Below are positions 12,141 through 25,196 of a DNA stretch of 64,000 nucleotides, piece by piece. The stretch is from Cottoperca gobio. Taxonomy: Eukaryota; Chordata; Actinopteri; Perciformes; Bovichtidae. Position numbers and translations under genes: made by a program. A model generated the notes under the pieces. It was not told the DNA's origin. It was given only the letters and a program-made list of their open reading frames with translations, and made no database searches. Each line of letters opens with the position of its first letter. Position 1 is the first letter of the stretch. Location: NCBI RefSeq assembly GCF_900634415.1, contig NC_041378.1, positions 530,667 to 594,666 of the forward strand, in the 5' to 3' direction.

Positions 12141-12272
12141 CGTAGTCAGTGACAGACTTCGGTGCTCGCTGCTCCGTCTCCGTGTTTCTCTTCTTGTTCT
12201 TTGACTTCCAGGCGTGGTAAACCTTCAGCCGGCGGTGGAACTCCTCCCTGCAGGCGGCCAGCAGCTCGATGT
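12141..12272 (-). CDS. myo6: myosin VI exon with RRL motif and lipid-binding basic stretch (copy 1)
   Basis: 132-nt exon, acceptor TCTCCAG and donor GTACGT. It reads DIELLAACREEFHRRLKVYH, then AWKSKNKKRNTETEQRAPKS and VTDY. RRL is the established site for optineurin, GIPC and NDP52-type adaptors. The basic WKSKNKKR segment is the reported PIP2-binding site. The exon starts with 2 nt of a split Asp codon and ends with 1 nt. This is one of three copies (also 17567-17702, broken, and 23004-23135, identical). Confidence 0.96.
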
Positions 12273-13602
12273 CTGGAGAGACAAATATTGTAATCACGAG
12301 TAAATGTCAGGATTGCACTTTAAGAACACAGAAGTTATCGTTCAGCAAGTTTGTGTTTGTTCCAACTCCGACTCTGGAGGGAAACCGTCAGGCCTCGTCT
12401 TATTAAAGGATAATCTGTGTGTCTCCACCGTCTGTGTGTCTCCTGCAGTAGAGCAGACAGGAAGCAGGAAGCTGAACAATGTGGATCAACTATATGTAGA
12501 ATATTTGCACTGCTTCACCTCGCTCTCTTCAAAGCCACCAGACTCCATTGATAAAAACAGTGATTTTAGTTTTTGGAACACGAGAGTTGCTGCTCTGTCG
12601 TTGCCTCGATCGGTCAGTTAGTTTGTGTTATTGTGAGACTTCGGTGACAGACAGACAATATATCCTCCTGCAGTGCGACCGCTAACAGCGTGCGCTGAGA
12701 AGCTTAATGCACACGAAGCGCTTTGCTAACGTCACCCGAACAAAAATACTTTGAAAAAAACCTTTAATTTAGCACGCAGAGCTGAAATCTATAGAAATGT
12801 TCCAGAATGTTCCAGAATGTTCCAGAATGTGCAATTGCCCCTCGCCGCTCTGTCGCGTGAGACTTTTCTGGATCAGTATTTGAGCTCGTCCTTCCTGCTT
12901 CCTGCTTCCTGCTGCGTGCTGGAGGACCGGTGAGCTCGCAGGTTAAACTCAATATTATGTGGTGGATATTCTCCCTCTGGCTCTTTTCTTTACTTCTCTG
13001 TTATTGAATCATAATCGTCCCAAGGAGACGAGGAGGAAAATATGTTGAGCCAACAAAAAACTCTGTTATTACTCTGCTGCTGACGGAGGTTTTACTCCCC
13101 ACACTGTAAAACAATACACATCTGCTCGTTAGCTTAGCATACACATCATATATCCTTCTTCTACTGGAGCACCTATTAACAAAAAGGGTTTTATAAACAT
13201 TTCATTTAACTTACATGCGACTTGTGTTACTGAACAAAGCAGATGTTAGTTTACGTTTAGTCTGTTCCTGCAGCTGAAAGACATTTTAAATTCAGATTTT
13301 ATTTGACGCTAATGTACTCACAAGAACCCCAAACTGTAAAAGCTATTATTCTGAAGAATAACCGGCACCCTCTTCCTGCTTGATCTACCGATGCAGATCC
13401 AAATCTGACTTGGTGGCTAATAATACTGAGTCAATAAGAACGAATCAACGTATTAAAGACTCAGTAACAGTGAAAAGCTGCGTGTCGCACCTTTAAACTA
13501 CTTTAAAATGTCAGTGTGAAGGTGAAGCACTTCACAGCGGTCTGTTATCATGAGAATATCTGGTCCCGTCACATTTCTGAGTGCAGCTGTGGTATCATCG
13601 GT

Positions 13603-13633
<31 letters not shown>

Positions 13634-14224
13634 GTTCTCTGCTCTGCTTGACCAGCGTTTTACTCCCACACGAGAGAAGCGGCCGCATAATGTCAGGCAG
13701 AGTTCAGAAAATAAAGAACCACTAAGTGGTTTGAAGCAGATATTTCTGTCAAAGCTGAGGCGGAATCATTCGTGATTTAGAAACGTTCAGAGTCTCACAG
13801 TGTGAGGATGAAAACACGGTTTGAGCGAACAGTTGAATTAAAAGTCTACAGAAATGTAAGCGGTTCTTCCTCTGGGAGCTGGAACGCCATCAAGTATCTG
13901 CAGGTTCGACATCTTCATGTACAAAATGATCATTTTTCTCTTGGGGGACAGAAAAGTTAATGTTCAAGTGACCAAAATCCAAAAAGGGTTCAACGTGTGA
14001 CGAGAATACTTTATAAACACAGAAACTAAAGGTTTGGTGCTTGGTTGTGGATTATAAAGAAAGCTAAACTATTTCAGATCCTCTGGGGACCATGACCAGT
14101 GAATGCATCCGGCCTGTCGATCTCCGTCTGTACAGAGGTGTGACAACACATCTCGTTTGTTCAGTAACGTTTTGATTTGCGGTGTGTGGGGATGAACGTG
14201 CGTCAACGTAAGCGCGACACTCAC
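12273..14224 (-). other. myo6 intron (copy 1)
   Basis: Contains a one-armed fragment of the fish fold-back repeat family also seen at 47260-47730 (12520-12660, with the shared segment CCACCAGACTCCATTGA), an 11-bp TTCCAGAATG-type repeat near 12800-12830, and an (ATC)n tract at 13600-13632. The 105-codon plus-strand frame at 12304-12621 is repeat-derived. Confidence 0.75.
13600..13633. repeat. (ATC)n microsatellite, copy 1
   Basis: About 11 ATC units, repeated at 24468-24501 in copy 3 and in a shorter form near 19012-19040 in the middle copy. Confidence 0.9.
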
Positions 14225-14328
14225 CACATGAGGTGTTGATGGCGTCCCGCAGCTCAGCGTACTTCCACTTGCTCAGCTCGTACTTCTTGGCCCCGGCAGC
14301 AGCCTTGGAGGCCTGGACCTGTGGACCT
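14225..14328 (-). CDS. myo6: myosin VI exon, MyUb ubiquitin-binding segment (copy 1)
   Basis: 104-nt exon, acceptor TCTCAG and donor GTGAGT. It encodes GPQVQASKAAAGAKKYELSK, then WKYAELRDAINTSC. This matches the helix-turn-helix of the myosin VI ubiquitin-binding (MyUb) region just before the RRL motif. Mammals have DTINTSC here, where the TINT threonines are reported phosphorylation sites; this fish has Ala at the first. A second identical copy is at 25093-25196. Confidence 0.96.
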
Positions 14329-15716
14329 CTGAGACACAAGACAAGGAAGGACGCAGGAAGTCAGCCGGAGGAGAGGACGGCGTTATAAGCTTCAAACAGT
14401 ATTTTGTTTAGTGTCTTGTAAAGAAGACGGGTGGAGCGCAGTGCTGGAGAGAGGTACAACAGTGTGCTCATGAATAATGTGCTGAGATTTAAAGTGTTGA
14501 CATGAAATACATTTCATTCTTTGTTTTCCTCTTTTTACTAAATGTTCGGACCACAGGCTGAAATCAGGTGTGTTGTTAAATCCACCTGAATGATGTTTAA
14601 GCTCCGCCTCTCTAAAGACATCGGAGTAACAGGAACAATGAATGGTGTTTAAGCTCCGCCTCTCTAAAGACATCGGAGTAACAGGAACAATGAATGGTGT
14701 TTAAGCTCCGCCTCTCTAAAGACATCGGAGTAACAGGAACAATGAATGGAACACGGGAGCAGCTGCGGGGTCATTGCAGAAGTTAAGGTGAGCAGCGGGG
14801 TCAGATTAGCAGTTTGCAGTTAAAGGAAAGAGAAAGATGGCGACAGAGAAACTACACAAGGTGTGAGATCATTAAAACGCTGTTTCAGGCGGTAAGCAGC
14901 AGCTCTGCTGCGTGTTAAGCGACTGTTGGACAGTGTAAAGCGTCGGCTCCTCTCCAGCTGCGGGCCGAGCTCTCGACCTGGTTAATCCGTGACCGGGATT
15001 TGCCCTTTTTAGAACACCGGGAAATTGGAGGCGGGACCCTGCTGGTTCTCTAATCCTATTGGCTGGGGCTGCACAGTGTTCCCAAAAGGCACACGTTGGG
15101 CTTCTGGCAGCGAGCCGAGCGGCCGCAGTCACCTTCTGCTGCTCCTTCCTGTGTGTTTGAGGCGTCGTGAGAGGCGGCCTGAGCCAATTAGCAGCAGTGA
15201 GATGAACGGAGGAAGCAGGAGGAGACGCTGGCACGACATCACTCATTCACACTAATGCCCGAGAGGAACGCGAGTGGAAAATAGCATTTAGTGGCAGTCA
15301 TGTGATGAGGAAGTGCACCGTCACTCAGAGGTGCAGCCTGAGATCATCGTCTGCTTACAGACATAGAAATCTCACAGCGCTACTACACAGCACCAGTGAT
15401 GTCAGGAGGTGCAACATCTCCTGTTTGAGCTTTACTTTAATCTACAACAGAAGGAAACAGCAGCTCAAAGCAGGCGCTCCCCCCTGCAGGTCAGCGGGTC
15501 AGCAGGTCGGCTGCTGGACAGTGGGAGGAAGTTGGCAGCAGAAAAACATTCAAAATTAAGAAAATAATCATGAACCTTCAGCGGGTTTCACATGTTCCGA
15601 GGGAATTAACCCGATGATCAGGATGTAATCAACATGAATCTCGTGGACTCGTGGAATATTTGCTCGATTGATTGAGTGGAGATTTCACTGAAGACGGAGA
15701 TTCAGTTTGTACAAAC
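14329..15716 (-). other. myo6 intron (copy 1)
   Basis: 1.4-kb intron with a three-unit, 52-bp tandem repeat at 14595-14750. I see no gene in the rest. Confidence 0.8.
14595..14750. repeat. 52-bp tandem repeat, three units (copy 1)
   Basis: Units start at 14595, 14647 and 14699 with GTTTAAGCTCCGCCTCTC, nearly perfect. The same triplet is at 25463-25618. Confidence 0.93.
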
Positions 15717-15755
15717 CTCGCCAGCAGTTCCGTCATTTCCTTCGCCATTTCCTCC
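15717..15755 (-). CDS. myo6: myosin VI 13-codon micro-exon (copy 1)
   Basis: 39-nt exon, acceptor TTTTTTAG and donor GTTTGT, reading EEMAKEMTELLA plus a split Arg. It matches the family segment PEQMAKEMSEFLSR between the MIU helix and the MyUb region. It joins in frame from the exon ending NDGGLRR and to the exon starting GPQV. Length is a multiple of three. An identical copy is at 26585-26623. Confidence 0.93.
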
Positions 15756-16017
15756 CTAAAAAAGCACGACGGCCGCAGTTTAAAACGTTAGTGTTGTTGG
15801 ATTTGTGGTGTTTTTTGACAACCAGATTTACAAAATACTGACGGCACACAAATACTCGTAGTAGATGAATAACATGAGGAAGGAGGAGGTCGAGGGACAC
15901 ACAATGTGGAGAGGAATGAATTGTATAAAATAGTAAAACGGTACAATGGTGAGAAGCAAATCCTAGAAATGTCATTTATTTAATACTAATTTGCAGCAAA
16001 AAATAGTTTTTTATAAA

Positions 16018-16059
16018 TGTAATTTATATATATATAAATATATAATAATTAAATATAAA

Positions 16060-16090
<31 letters not shown>

Positions 16091-16184
16091 AATATATAAT
16101 AATTAAATATAAATATATATTATATATATATAAATATATAATAATTAAATATAAATATATATATAAAATATAGATTATATATAT
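16018..16184. repeat. TA-rich junction tract
   Basis: TATATAAATATATAATAATTAAA repeats. The first copy of the block breaks off in this tract at about 16172. The same tract at 26886-27048 continues into unique sequence. Confidence 0.85.
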
Positions 16185-19089
16185 ACTTTGTTTGAGTGCG
16201 TTTGTGGAGAGAAATAAAGTAACGATATAATCGTGTATTTAAACGTCAATATTTAATTCATAATTTATTATATTATTTTAAAAGCAGAGTATTAAATATA
16301 TCAAAAATAATTAATAAATATATTTATATATAAATAAATAAAAAATATATCTAAATATAATATTATAGTATATTGTACCGTATATTGAGTATTGTACGCA
16401 CCATAAGAAGTTTTGTTTATTTGGCACTTTAGTTCTGAGGTTTCGTTGGCGTCTCTACATTTCGAATCCTTCCTGCGGTCTCTTCCTCATCACGCCGTCT
16501 CTTCTCATCAACCGTCTCTTCCTGTGTGGAGGCTGGAGCGGTGTTCAGGGACTAAATGAATCCTTACATCCTATAATATAAAGCTGCGGCACAGTTAGTG
16601 AATGACACCAGATGCATCACTGGAAGCATTTTATTATTTTATTAGTATATACTTTATCCTGGTCATTTTATATTTTAAATAAGGATTTATTTCCTATTAT
16701 TTTGGAGATTTTTCTCATTATGATTTGTTTTATTAATTATATATTATATTTTTGATTGACTTAAAAATATATATATATTAATTTTTTTGGTTGACATATT
16801 ATAATATATTAAAACAAAATTAATTGCTTTTTTAAAAAATATATCTTACTAACAAAGGCTTGTCAGATAATCACAGGCTTAGAACCCGCCCTCGTTGTAT
16901 ATATTTGATGAAAAACGAAACATTTTAAACGACGTGTGAAGACCAGTCGTGATAACTTTTCTTATTTACACAAACGCTGCTTTACTTCACGATTGTTTGC
17001 GGCGTCATGTCTGCTTGTTGATATTCTTTTATGCTTTTGTGCAAAGTAAATCCTCCAGGGCCAATAAAAGGTTTCATTAATTCAGATATGAAGCAGAGGG
17101 ATGAAGTGTGTGGTGTGTGTGTGTGTGTGTGTGTGTGTGGTCCCATAAGTAGTCTGAGCAGAGCAGCACAATAGACGGAGCTCTCCGTCGTCATGACAAC
17201 TCGACGTGTGTGGCACAGGGCGATGTGGAGTCAGAAAATTGTGAAAATATCAGAGAGGCAGAAAATTCTCCACATTTGAGGAAAAAGACTTTCACGATTA
17301 TCAAAATTGGCGATTAGTTTAGGGGACTAACAGTTTGAGAGGCAACGTTGGATCATCTCTCAAACCTGTTCAGGAGTTTAAAGCTGGACTGTAGATGAAT
17401 ATAAAAGGAGCTTCGCAGAAGCAGGAGGATCGTCTTTAAATGAAGCTTCAACACAAACTCACTGCTGGAAGGAGACAAATATCCTTCAATATGCAAAAAA
17501 ACCCTCAAGTCTCCTGAAAATAAAGCACGCTTCATTTAAAGCTCGAGCGGTGATGCGGTGACGTACCGTAGTAGTCGTGACAGACTTCGGTGCTCGCTGC
17601 TCCGTCTCCGTGTTTCTCTTCTTGTTCTTTGACTTCCAGGGTGGTAAACCTTCAGCCGGCGGTGGTGGAACTCCTCCCTGCAGGCGGCCAGCAGCTCGAT
17701 GTCTGGAGAGACAAATATTGTAATCACGAGTAAATGTCAGGATTGCACTTTAAGAACACAGAAGTTATCGTTCAGCAAGTTTGTGTTTGTTCCAACTCCG
17801 ACTCTGGAGGGAAACCGTCAGGCCTCGTCTTATTAAAGGATAATCTGTGTGTCTCCACCGTCTGTGTGTCTCCTGCAGTAGAGCAGACAGGAAGCAGGAA
17901 GCTGAACAATGTGGATCAACTATATGTAGAATATTTGCACTGCTTCACCTCGCTCTCTTCAAAGCCACCAGACTCCATTGATAAAAACAGTGATTTTAGT
18001 TTTTGGAACACGAGAGTTGCTGCTCTGTCGTTGCCTCGATCGGTCAGTTAGTTTGTGTTATTGTGAGACTTCGGTGACAGACAGACAATATATCCTCCTG
18101 CAGTGCGACCGCTAACAGCGTGCGCTGAGAAGCTTAATGCACACGAAGCGCTTTGCTAACGTCACCCAACAAAATACTTTGAAAAAAACCTTTAATTTAG
18201 CACGCAGAGCTGAAATCTATAGAAATGTTCCAGAATGTTCCAGAATGTTCAGAATGTTGCCCCTCGCCGCTCTGTCGCGTGAGACTTTTCTGGATCAGTA
18301 TTTGAGCTCGTCCTTCCTGCTTCCTGCTTCTGCTGCGTGCTGGAGGACCGGTGAGCTCGCAGGTTAAACTCAATATTATGTGGTGGATATTCTCCCTCTG
18401 GCTCTTTTCTTTACTTCTCTGTTATTGAATCATAATGTCCCAAGGAGACGAGAGGGAAAATATGTTGAGCCAACAAAAAACCTGTTATTACTTGCTGTGT
18501 GACGGAGGTTTTACTCCCCACACTGTAAAACAAACACATCTGCTCGTTAGCTTAGCATACACATCATATATCCTTCTTCTACTGGAGCACCTATTAACAA
18601 AAAGGGTTTTAAAACATTTCATTTAACTTACATGCGACTTGTGTTACTGAACAAAGCAGATGTTAGTTTACGTTTAGTCTGTCTGCAGCTGAAAGACATT
18701 TTAAATTCAGATTTTATTTGACGCTAATTACTCACAAGAACCCCAAACTGTAAAAGCTATTATTCTGAAGAATAACCGGCACCTCTTCCTGCTTGATCTA
18801 CCGATGCAGATCCAAATCTGACTTGGTGGCTAATAATACTGAGTCAATAAGAACGAATCAAAGTATTAAAGACTCAGTAACAGTGAAAAGTGCGTGTCGC
18901 ACCTTTAAACTACTTTAAAATGTCAGTGTGAAGGTGAAGCACTTACAGCGGTCTGTTATCATGAGAATATCTGGTCCCGTCACATTTCTGAGTGCAGCTG
19001 TGGTATCATCGGTATCATCATCATCATCATCATCATCATCAGTTCTCTGCTCTGCTTGACCAGCGTTTTAACTCCCACACGAGAGAAGC
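16185..19089. repeat. duplicated block, middle partial copy with many indels
   Basis: Corresponds to 10739-13680 but is 37 bp shorter. It differs mostly by one-base deletions and insertions, many in short homopolymers or dinucleotide runs (for example gcgtttgtgg for gcgttttgtgg at the start). It begins inside a TA tract and ends abruptly at gagagaagc, where the sequence jumps to the LINE 3' part at 19091. The stretch around 17704-18120 is nearly clean. The error profile looks like uncorrected long-read sequence. Confidence 0.9.
17567..17702 (-). pseudogene. broken copy of the myosin VI RRL exon
   Basis: Second copy of the exon at 12141-12272. It is 136 instead of 132 nt, with an added CGG-type codon near the RRL motif, a lost base just after KVYH that shifts the frame, and a rearranged donor-side segment (gtagtagtcgtgac). 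It could not be used in frame. It is either decayed or a sequencing artefact. Confidence 0.85.
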
Positions 19090-19090
19090 C

Positions 19091-19766
19091 GGATTGCCTA
19101 CTCCGGGTAGGGAATTGAGCCATTACCCCAAGTGAAGGAGTTCAAGTACCTCGGGGTCTTGTTCGCGAGTGAGGGGACAATGGAGCGAGAGATTGGCCGG
19201 AGAATCGGCGCAGCGGGGGCGGTATTACAGTCACTTTACCGCACCGTTGTGACGAAAAGAGAGCTGAGCCAGAAGGCAAAGCTCTCAATATACCGGTCGA
19301 TCTTCGTTCCTACCCTCACCTATGGTCATGAAGGCTGGGTCATGACCGAAAGAACGAGATCACGGGTACAAGCGGCCGAAATGGGTTTTCTCAGACGGGT
19401 GGCTGGCGTCTCCCTTAGAGATAGGGTGAGAAGCTCAGCCATCCGTGAGAGACTCGGAGTAGAGCCGCTGCTCCTTTACGTTGAAAGGAGCCAGTTGAGG
19501 TGGTTCGGGCATCTAGTAAGGATGCCACCTGGGCGCCTCCCTAGGGAGGTGTTCCAGGCACGTCCAGCTGGGAGGAGACCCCGGGGAAGACCCAGGACTC
19601 GGTGGAGAGATTATATCTCCTCACTGGCCTGGGAACGCCTCAGGATCCCCCAGTCGGAGCTGGAGGATGTGGCCCGGAGAAGGGAAGATTGGGGTTCCTT
19701 ACTGGAGCTGCTGCCCCCGCGACCCGATCCCGGATAAGCGGTAGACGATGGATGGATGGATGGAGA
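19091..19766 (+). mobile_element. 3' fragment of the Rex3-like LINE
   Basis: Starts abruptly inside the reverse transcriptase gene, at the base equivalent to 8195, and runs to the GATG tail. From 19132 to the stop at 19737 the 201 codons equal the C-terminus of the full element. One extra T sits near 19115, in line with the noisy middle copy just before it. It is part of the duplicated block, not an independent insertion. Confidence 0.93.
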
Positions 19767-19796
19767 GAGAGAGATAGAGATAGAGATATAGATAAA

Positions 19797-19852
<56 letters not shown>

Positions 19853-19986
19853 AGAGAAGAGAGAGAGAGAGAGAGAGATAGAGAGAGAGCTGAGAGGTAG
19901 GGGAGTGAGAGATAGATAAAGATAGACAAATAGAAAGATAGATATATATACAAAATATATAGATATATATAAAGATATATATAAAT

Positions 19987-20019
<33 letters not shown>

Positions 20020-20128
20020 TATTTATATTTATTTTTATTTATATATATATAATATATACAAATATAAATATAGATATATATACAAAATATATATAAAAAT
20101 ATAAATATAAATATATATTTATATAAAC
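19767..20128. repeat. GA-rich then TA-rich simple sequence (copy 3)
   Basis: (GA)n with GATA and AAAG interruptions to about 19940, then TATA/AAATA repeats. It replaces the TA-only tract of copy 1 at 8868-9255. Confidence 0.88.
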
Positions 20129-21197
20129 AATGAGATGAGTCTGTTTCTCTGTAAAGAATCTTCATATTTTCTAAACGATGGACAGAAGACGTTCTGAATG
20201 AAACCCCGACATCAGCAGATTAAAAGATGCTCGAGCTTCACAAACATCCGTCTGATGAAGACGGACGGTTACGGTCCGGAGCGAAGCGTCTGTGCGGCGG
20301 CGCCAGACGTGGGTCAGAGTCGTAGAAATGATGTTATTAAAAGGTTTATGAATGTAACCCTGATGGAGAACACTGCAGTTAGTTCTAGTTTGGATATCTG
20401 GGGGCGGCTCATTACTCATGAGCCCCGGATCATCAGGTCATCAGGATTTAATTTCATGGCACGTTAGATATCCTGCGTGTACGAGAGGCAGCCGACGAAG
20501 CTCAATGTTACCCACTGTGGGGGCTCCCGAGGAGACGCAGTGACGATGTGCACCAGAGTTACCTTCACTGCACAACAACACGTCTCCTCCAATCAGCCGC
20601 ACGTCACGCTCCTGTGCTCCTGATGCTATCGTGCCAACACACACTTGCAGGCAGAAGCCCTGAAGCCGCTTGTCCTGCTCCGTTTCCCCTTCCTTCAAGA
20701 CATGTGTGTGTGTGTGTGTGGGGGGGGGGGGGGGCAGTAAGAGCACCGGTGCAGCGGTCATGAAGATGAAACGACGGCTTCTCTCCTCTAACTTCTCCAT
20801 GAGAGGCAGCAGTTGCCGTGGAAACCCACCCTCCCTCCGCCACCGAAAGAGAAACCTTCCCATCAGACCGTGCGACCCGTCAGCAGACCTCTACCATGTT
20901 AGGGTTAATAAGGGGGGGGGGCTCTGAGGTTAGTAGTGTTACACACTGGAGGACCACTTACATGCTTGTTTCACAGGAGGTGCACGATCTGAAAGTAAAC
21001 ATGCCAGGTTACACACACACACACACACACTGCAGGATGCGACACAGACACGATGACGTCATCAGACGCGAAGAGATTATTATTCATCATGACGCGTTCA
21101 GATATGGAGACACGTGACACACAGGGAGAAGAGGGAAGCACACAATAATTATGTCACCATGTCAGAATAAAATCCTGATAACGATATTATCATGAGA

Positions 21198-21588
21198 TCT
21201 ATATAAAATATATCTATATAAAATATAGCTATATAAAATATATCTATATAAAATATATCTCTATAAAATATATCTATATAAAATATATCTCTATAAAATA
21301 TATCTCTATAAAATTTATCTCTATAAAATATATCTATTTAAAATATATCTATATAAAATATATCTATATAAAATATAGCTATATAAAATATATCTATTTA
21401 AAATATATCTATATAAAATATATCTATATAAAATATAGCTATATAAAATATAGCTATATATCTATATAAAATATATCTATATAAAATATATCTATATATC
21501 TATATAAAATATATCTATATATCTATATAAAATATATCTATATAAAATATATCTATATAAAATATATCTATATAAAATATATCTATAA
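21198..21588. repeat. 15-bp AT satellite, copy 3
   Basis: Nearly identical to 10330-10722, including the order of variant units. Confidence 0.92.
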
Positions 21589-22539
21589 ACGGAAAACTCT
21601 TTAACTTTGTTTGAGTGCGTTTTGTGGAGAGAAATAAAGTAACGATATAATCGTGTATTTAAACGTCAATATTTAATTCATAATTTATTATTATTATTTT
21701 AAAAGCAGAGTATTAAATATATCAAAATATATTAATAAATATATTTATATATAAATAAAATATAAAAATATATCTAAATATAATATTATAGTATATTGTA
21801 CCGTATATTGAGTATTGTACGCACCATAAGAAGTTTTGTTTATTTGGCACTTTAGTTCTGAGGTTTCGTTGGCGTCTCTACATTTCGAATCCTTCCTGCG
21901 GTCTCTTCCTCATCACGCCGTCTCTTCCTCATCACACCGTCTCTTCCTGTGTGGAGGCTGAGACGGTGTTCAGGGACTAAATGAATCCTTACATCCTATA
22001 ATATAAAGCTGCGGCACAGTTAGTGAATGACACCAGATGCATCACTGGAAGCATTTTATTTATTTTATTTAGTATATACTTTATCCTGGTCATTTTATAT
22101 TTTAAATAAGGATTTATTTCCTATTATTTTGGAGATTTTTCTCATTTTATGATTTGTTTTATTAATTATAATATTATTATTTTTGATTGACTTAAAAATA
22201 TATATATATTAATTTTTTTGGTTGACATATTATACATATATTAAAACAAAATTAATTGCATTTTTTAAAAATATATCTTACTAACAAAAGGCTTGTCAGA
22301 TAATCACAGGCTTCAGAACCCGCCCTCGTTGTATATATTTGATGAAAAACGAAACATTTTAAACGACGTGTAAGACCAGTCGCTGATAACTTTTCTTATT
22401 TACACAAACGCTGCTTTACTTCACGATGTTTTGCGGCGTCATGTCTGCTTGTTGATATTCTTTTATGCTCTTTGTGCAAAGTAAATTCCTCCAGGGCCAA
22501 TAAAAGGTTTCATTAATTCAGATATGAAGCAGAGGGATG

Positions 22540-22573
<34 letters not shown>

Positions 22574-23003
22574 TCCAATCAGTAGTCTGAGCAGAGCAGC
22601 ACAATAGACGGAGCTCTCCGTCGTCATGACAACTCGACGTGTGTGGCACAGGGCGATGTGGAGTCAGAAAATTGTGAAAAATATCAGAGAGGCAGAAAAT
22701 TCTCCACATTTGAGGAAAAATGACTTTCACGATTATCAAAATTGGCGATTATGTTTAGTGGACTAACAGTTTGAGAGGCAACGTTGGATCATCTCTCAAA
22801 CCTGTTCAGGAGTTTAAAGCTGGACTGTAGATGAATATAAAAGGAGCTTCGCAGAAGCAGGAGGATCGTCTTTAAATGAAGCTTCAACACAAACTCACTG
22901 CTGGAAGGAGACAAATATCCTTCAATATGCAAATAAAACCCTCAAGTCTCCTGAACATAAAGCACGCTTCATTTAAAGCTCGAGCGGTGATGCGGTGACG
23001 TAC

Positions 23004-23135
23004 CGTAGTCAGTGACAGACTTCGGTGCTCGCTGCTCCGTCTCCGTGTTTCTCTTCTTGTTCTTTGACTTCCAGGCGTGGTAAACCTTCAGCCGGCGGTG
23101 GAACTCCTCCCTGCAGGCGGCCAGCAGCTCGATGT
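23004..23135 (-). CDS. myo6: myosin VI RRL-motif exon (copy 3)
   Basis: Same 132 nt and same splice borders as 12141-12272, with an unbroken frame. If the duplication is false, either this or the first copy is redundant. Confidence 0.85.
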
Positions 23136-24470
23136 CTGGAGAGACAAATATTGTAATCACGAGTAAATGTCAGGATTGCACTTTAAGAACACAGAAGTTA
23201 TCGTTCAGCAAGTTTGTGTTTGTTCCAACTCCGACTCTGGAGGGAAACCGTCAGGCCTCGTCTTATTAAAGGATAATCTGTGTGTCTCCACCGTCTGTGT
23301 GTCTCCTGCAGTAGAGCAGACAGGAAGCAGGAAGCTGAACAATGTGGATCAACTATATGTAGAATATTTGCACTGCTTCACCTCGCTCTCTTCAAAGCCA
23401 CCAGACTCCATTGATAAAAACAGTGATTTTAGTTTTTGGAACACGAGAGTTGCTGCTCTGTCGTTGCCTCGATCGGTCAGTTAGTTTGTGTTATTGTGAG
23501 ACTTCGGTGACAGACAGACAATATATCCTCCTGCAGTGCGACCGCTAACAGCGTGCGCTGAGAAGCTTAATGCACACGAAGCGCTTTGCTAACGTCACCC
23601 GAACAAAAATACTTTGAAAAAAACCTTTAATTTAGCACGCAGAGCTGAAATCTATAGAAATGTTCCAGAATGTTCCAGAATGTTCCAGAATGTTGCAGAA
23701 TGTTGCCCCTCGCCGCTCTGTCGCGTGAGACTTTTCTGGATCAGTATTTGAGCTCGTCCTTCCTGCTTCCTGCTTCCTGCTGCGTGCTGGAGGACCGGTG
23801 AGCTCGCAGGTTAAACTCAATATTATGTGGTGGATATTCTCCCTCTGGCTCTTTTCTTTACTTCTCTGTTATTGAATCATAATCGTCCCAAGGAGACGAG
23901 GAGGAAAATATGTTGAGCCAACAAAAAACTCTGTTATTACTCTGCTGCTGACGGAGGTTTTACTCCCCACACTGTAAAACAACACACATCTGCTCGTTAG
24001 CTTAGCATACACATCATATATCCTTCTTCTACTGGAGCACCTATTAACAAAAAGGGTTTTATAAACATTTCATTTAACTTACATGCGACTTGTGTTACTG
24101 AACAAAGCAGATGTTAGTTTACGTTTAGTCTGTTCCTGCAGCTGAAAGACATTTTAAATTCAGATTTTATTTGACGCTAATGTACTCACAAGAACCCCAA
24201 ACTGTAAAAGCTATTATTCTGAAGAATAACCGGCACCCTCTTCCTGCTTGATCTACCGATGCAGATCCAAATCTGACTTGGTGGCTAATAATACTGAGTC
24301 AATAAGAACGAATCAACGTATTAAAGACTCAGTAACAGTGAAAAGCTGCGTGTCGCACCTTTAAACTACTTTAAAATGTCAGTGTGAAGGTGAAGCACTT
24401 CACAGCGGTCTGTTATCATGAGAATATCTGGTCCCGTCACATTTCTGAGTGCAGCTGTGGTATCATCGGT

Positions 24471-24501
<31 letters not shown>

Positions 24502-25092
24502 GTTCTCTGCTCTGCTTGACCAGCGTTTTACTCCCACACGAGAGAAGCGGCCGCATAATGTCAGGCAGAGTTCAGAAAATAAAGAACCACTAAGTGGTTT
24601 GAAGCAGATATTTCTGTCAAAGCTGAGGCGGAATCATTCGTGATTTAGAAACGTTCAGAGTCTCACAGTGTGAGGATGAAAACACGGTTTGAGCGAACAG
24701 TTGAATTAAAAGTCTACAGAAATGTAAGCGGTTCTTCCTCTGGGAGCTGGAACGCCATCAAGTATCTGCAGGTTCGACATCTTCATGTACAAAATGATCA
24801 TTTTTCTCTTGGGGGACAGAAAAGTTAATGTTCAAGTGACCAAAATCCAAAAAGGGTTCAACGTGTGACGAGAATACTTTATAAACACAGAAACTAAAGG
24901 TTTGGTGCTTGGTTGTGGATTATAAAGAAAGCTAAACTATTTCAGATCCTCTGGGGACCATGACCAGTGAATGCATCCGGCCTGTCGATCTCCGTCTGTA
25001 CAGAGGTGTGACAACACATCTCGTTTGTTCAGTAACGTTTTGATTTGCGGTGTGTGGGGATGAACGTGCGTCAACGTAAGCGCGACACTCAC

Positions 25093-25196
25093 CACATGAG
25101 GTGTTGATGGCGTCCCGCAGCTCAGCGTACTTCCACTTGCTCAGCTCGTACTTCTTGGCCCCGGCAGCAGCCTTGGAGGCCTGGACCTGTGGACCT
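25093..25196 (-). CDS. myo6: myosin VI MyUb exon (copy 3)
   Basis: Identical to 14225-14328 with the same acceptor and donor. Confidence 0.85.

Larger units (their letters stand above)
8195..16172. repeat. duplicated block, copy 1
   Basis: This stretch recurs at 19091-27040 (offset 10863-10897) and partly at 16185-19089. It contains the 3' end of the LINE, an AT satellite, three myo6 tail exons and their introns. Copies 1 and 3 differ at only a handful of bases plus microsatellite lengths (for example agacgagaag versus agacgcgaag near 10200/21066). Confidence 0.95.

Noticed and set aside
12304..12621. 105-codon plus-strand frame found three times
   Set aside because: Its repetition comes from the duplicated block, and its sequence includes part of a fold-back repeat. 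It shows no protein family.
14872..15246. 124-codon minus frame (repeated at 25740-26114)
   Set aside because: No recognisable domain, no splice logic with myo6, and the copy is explained by the duplicated block.
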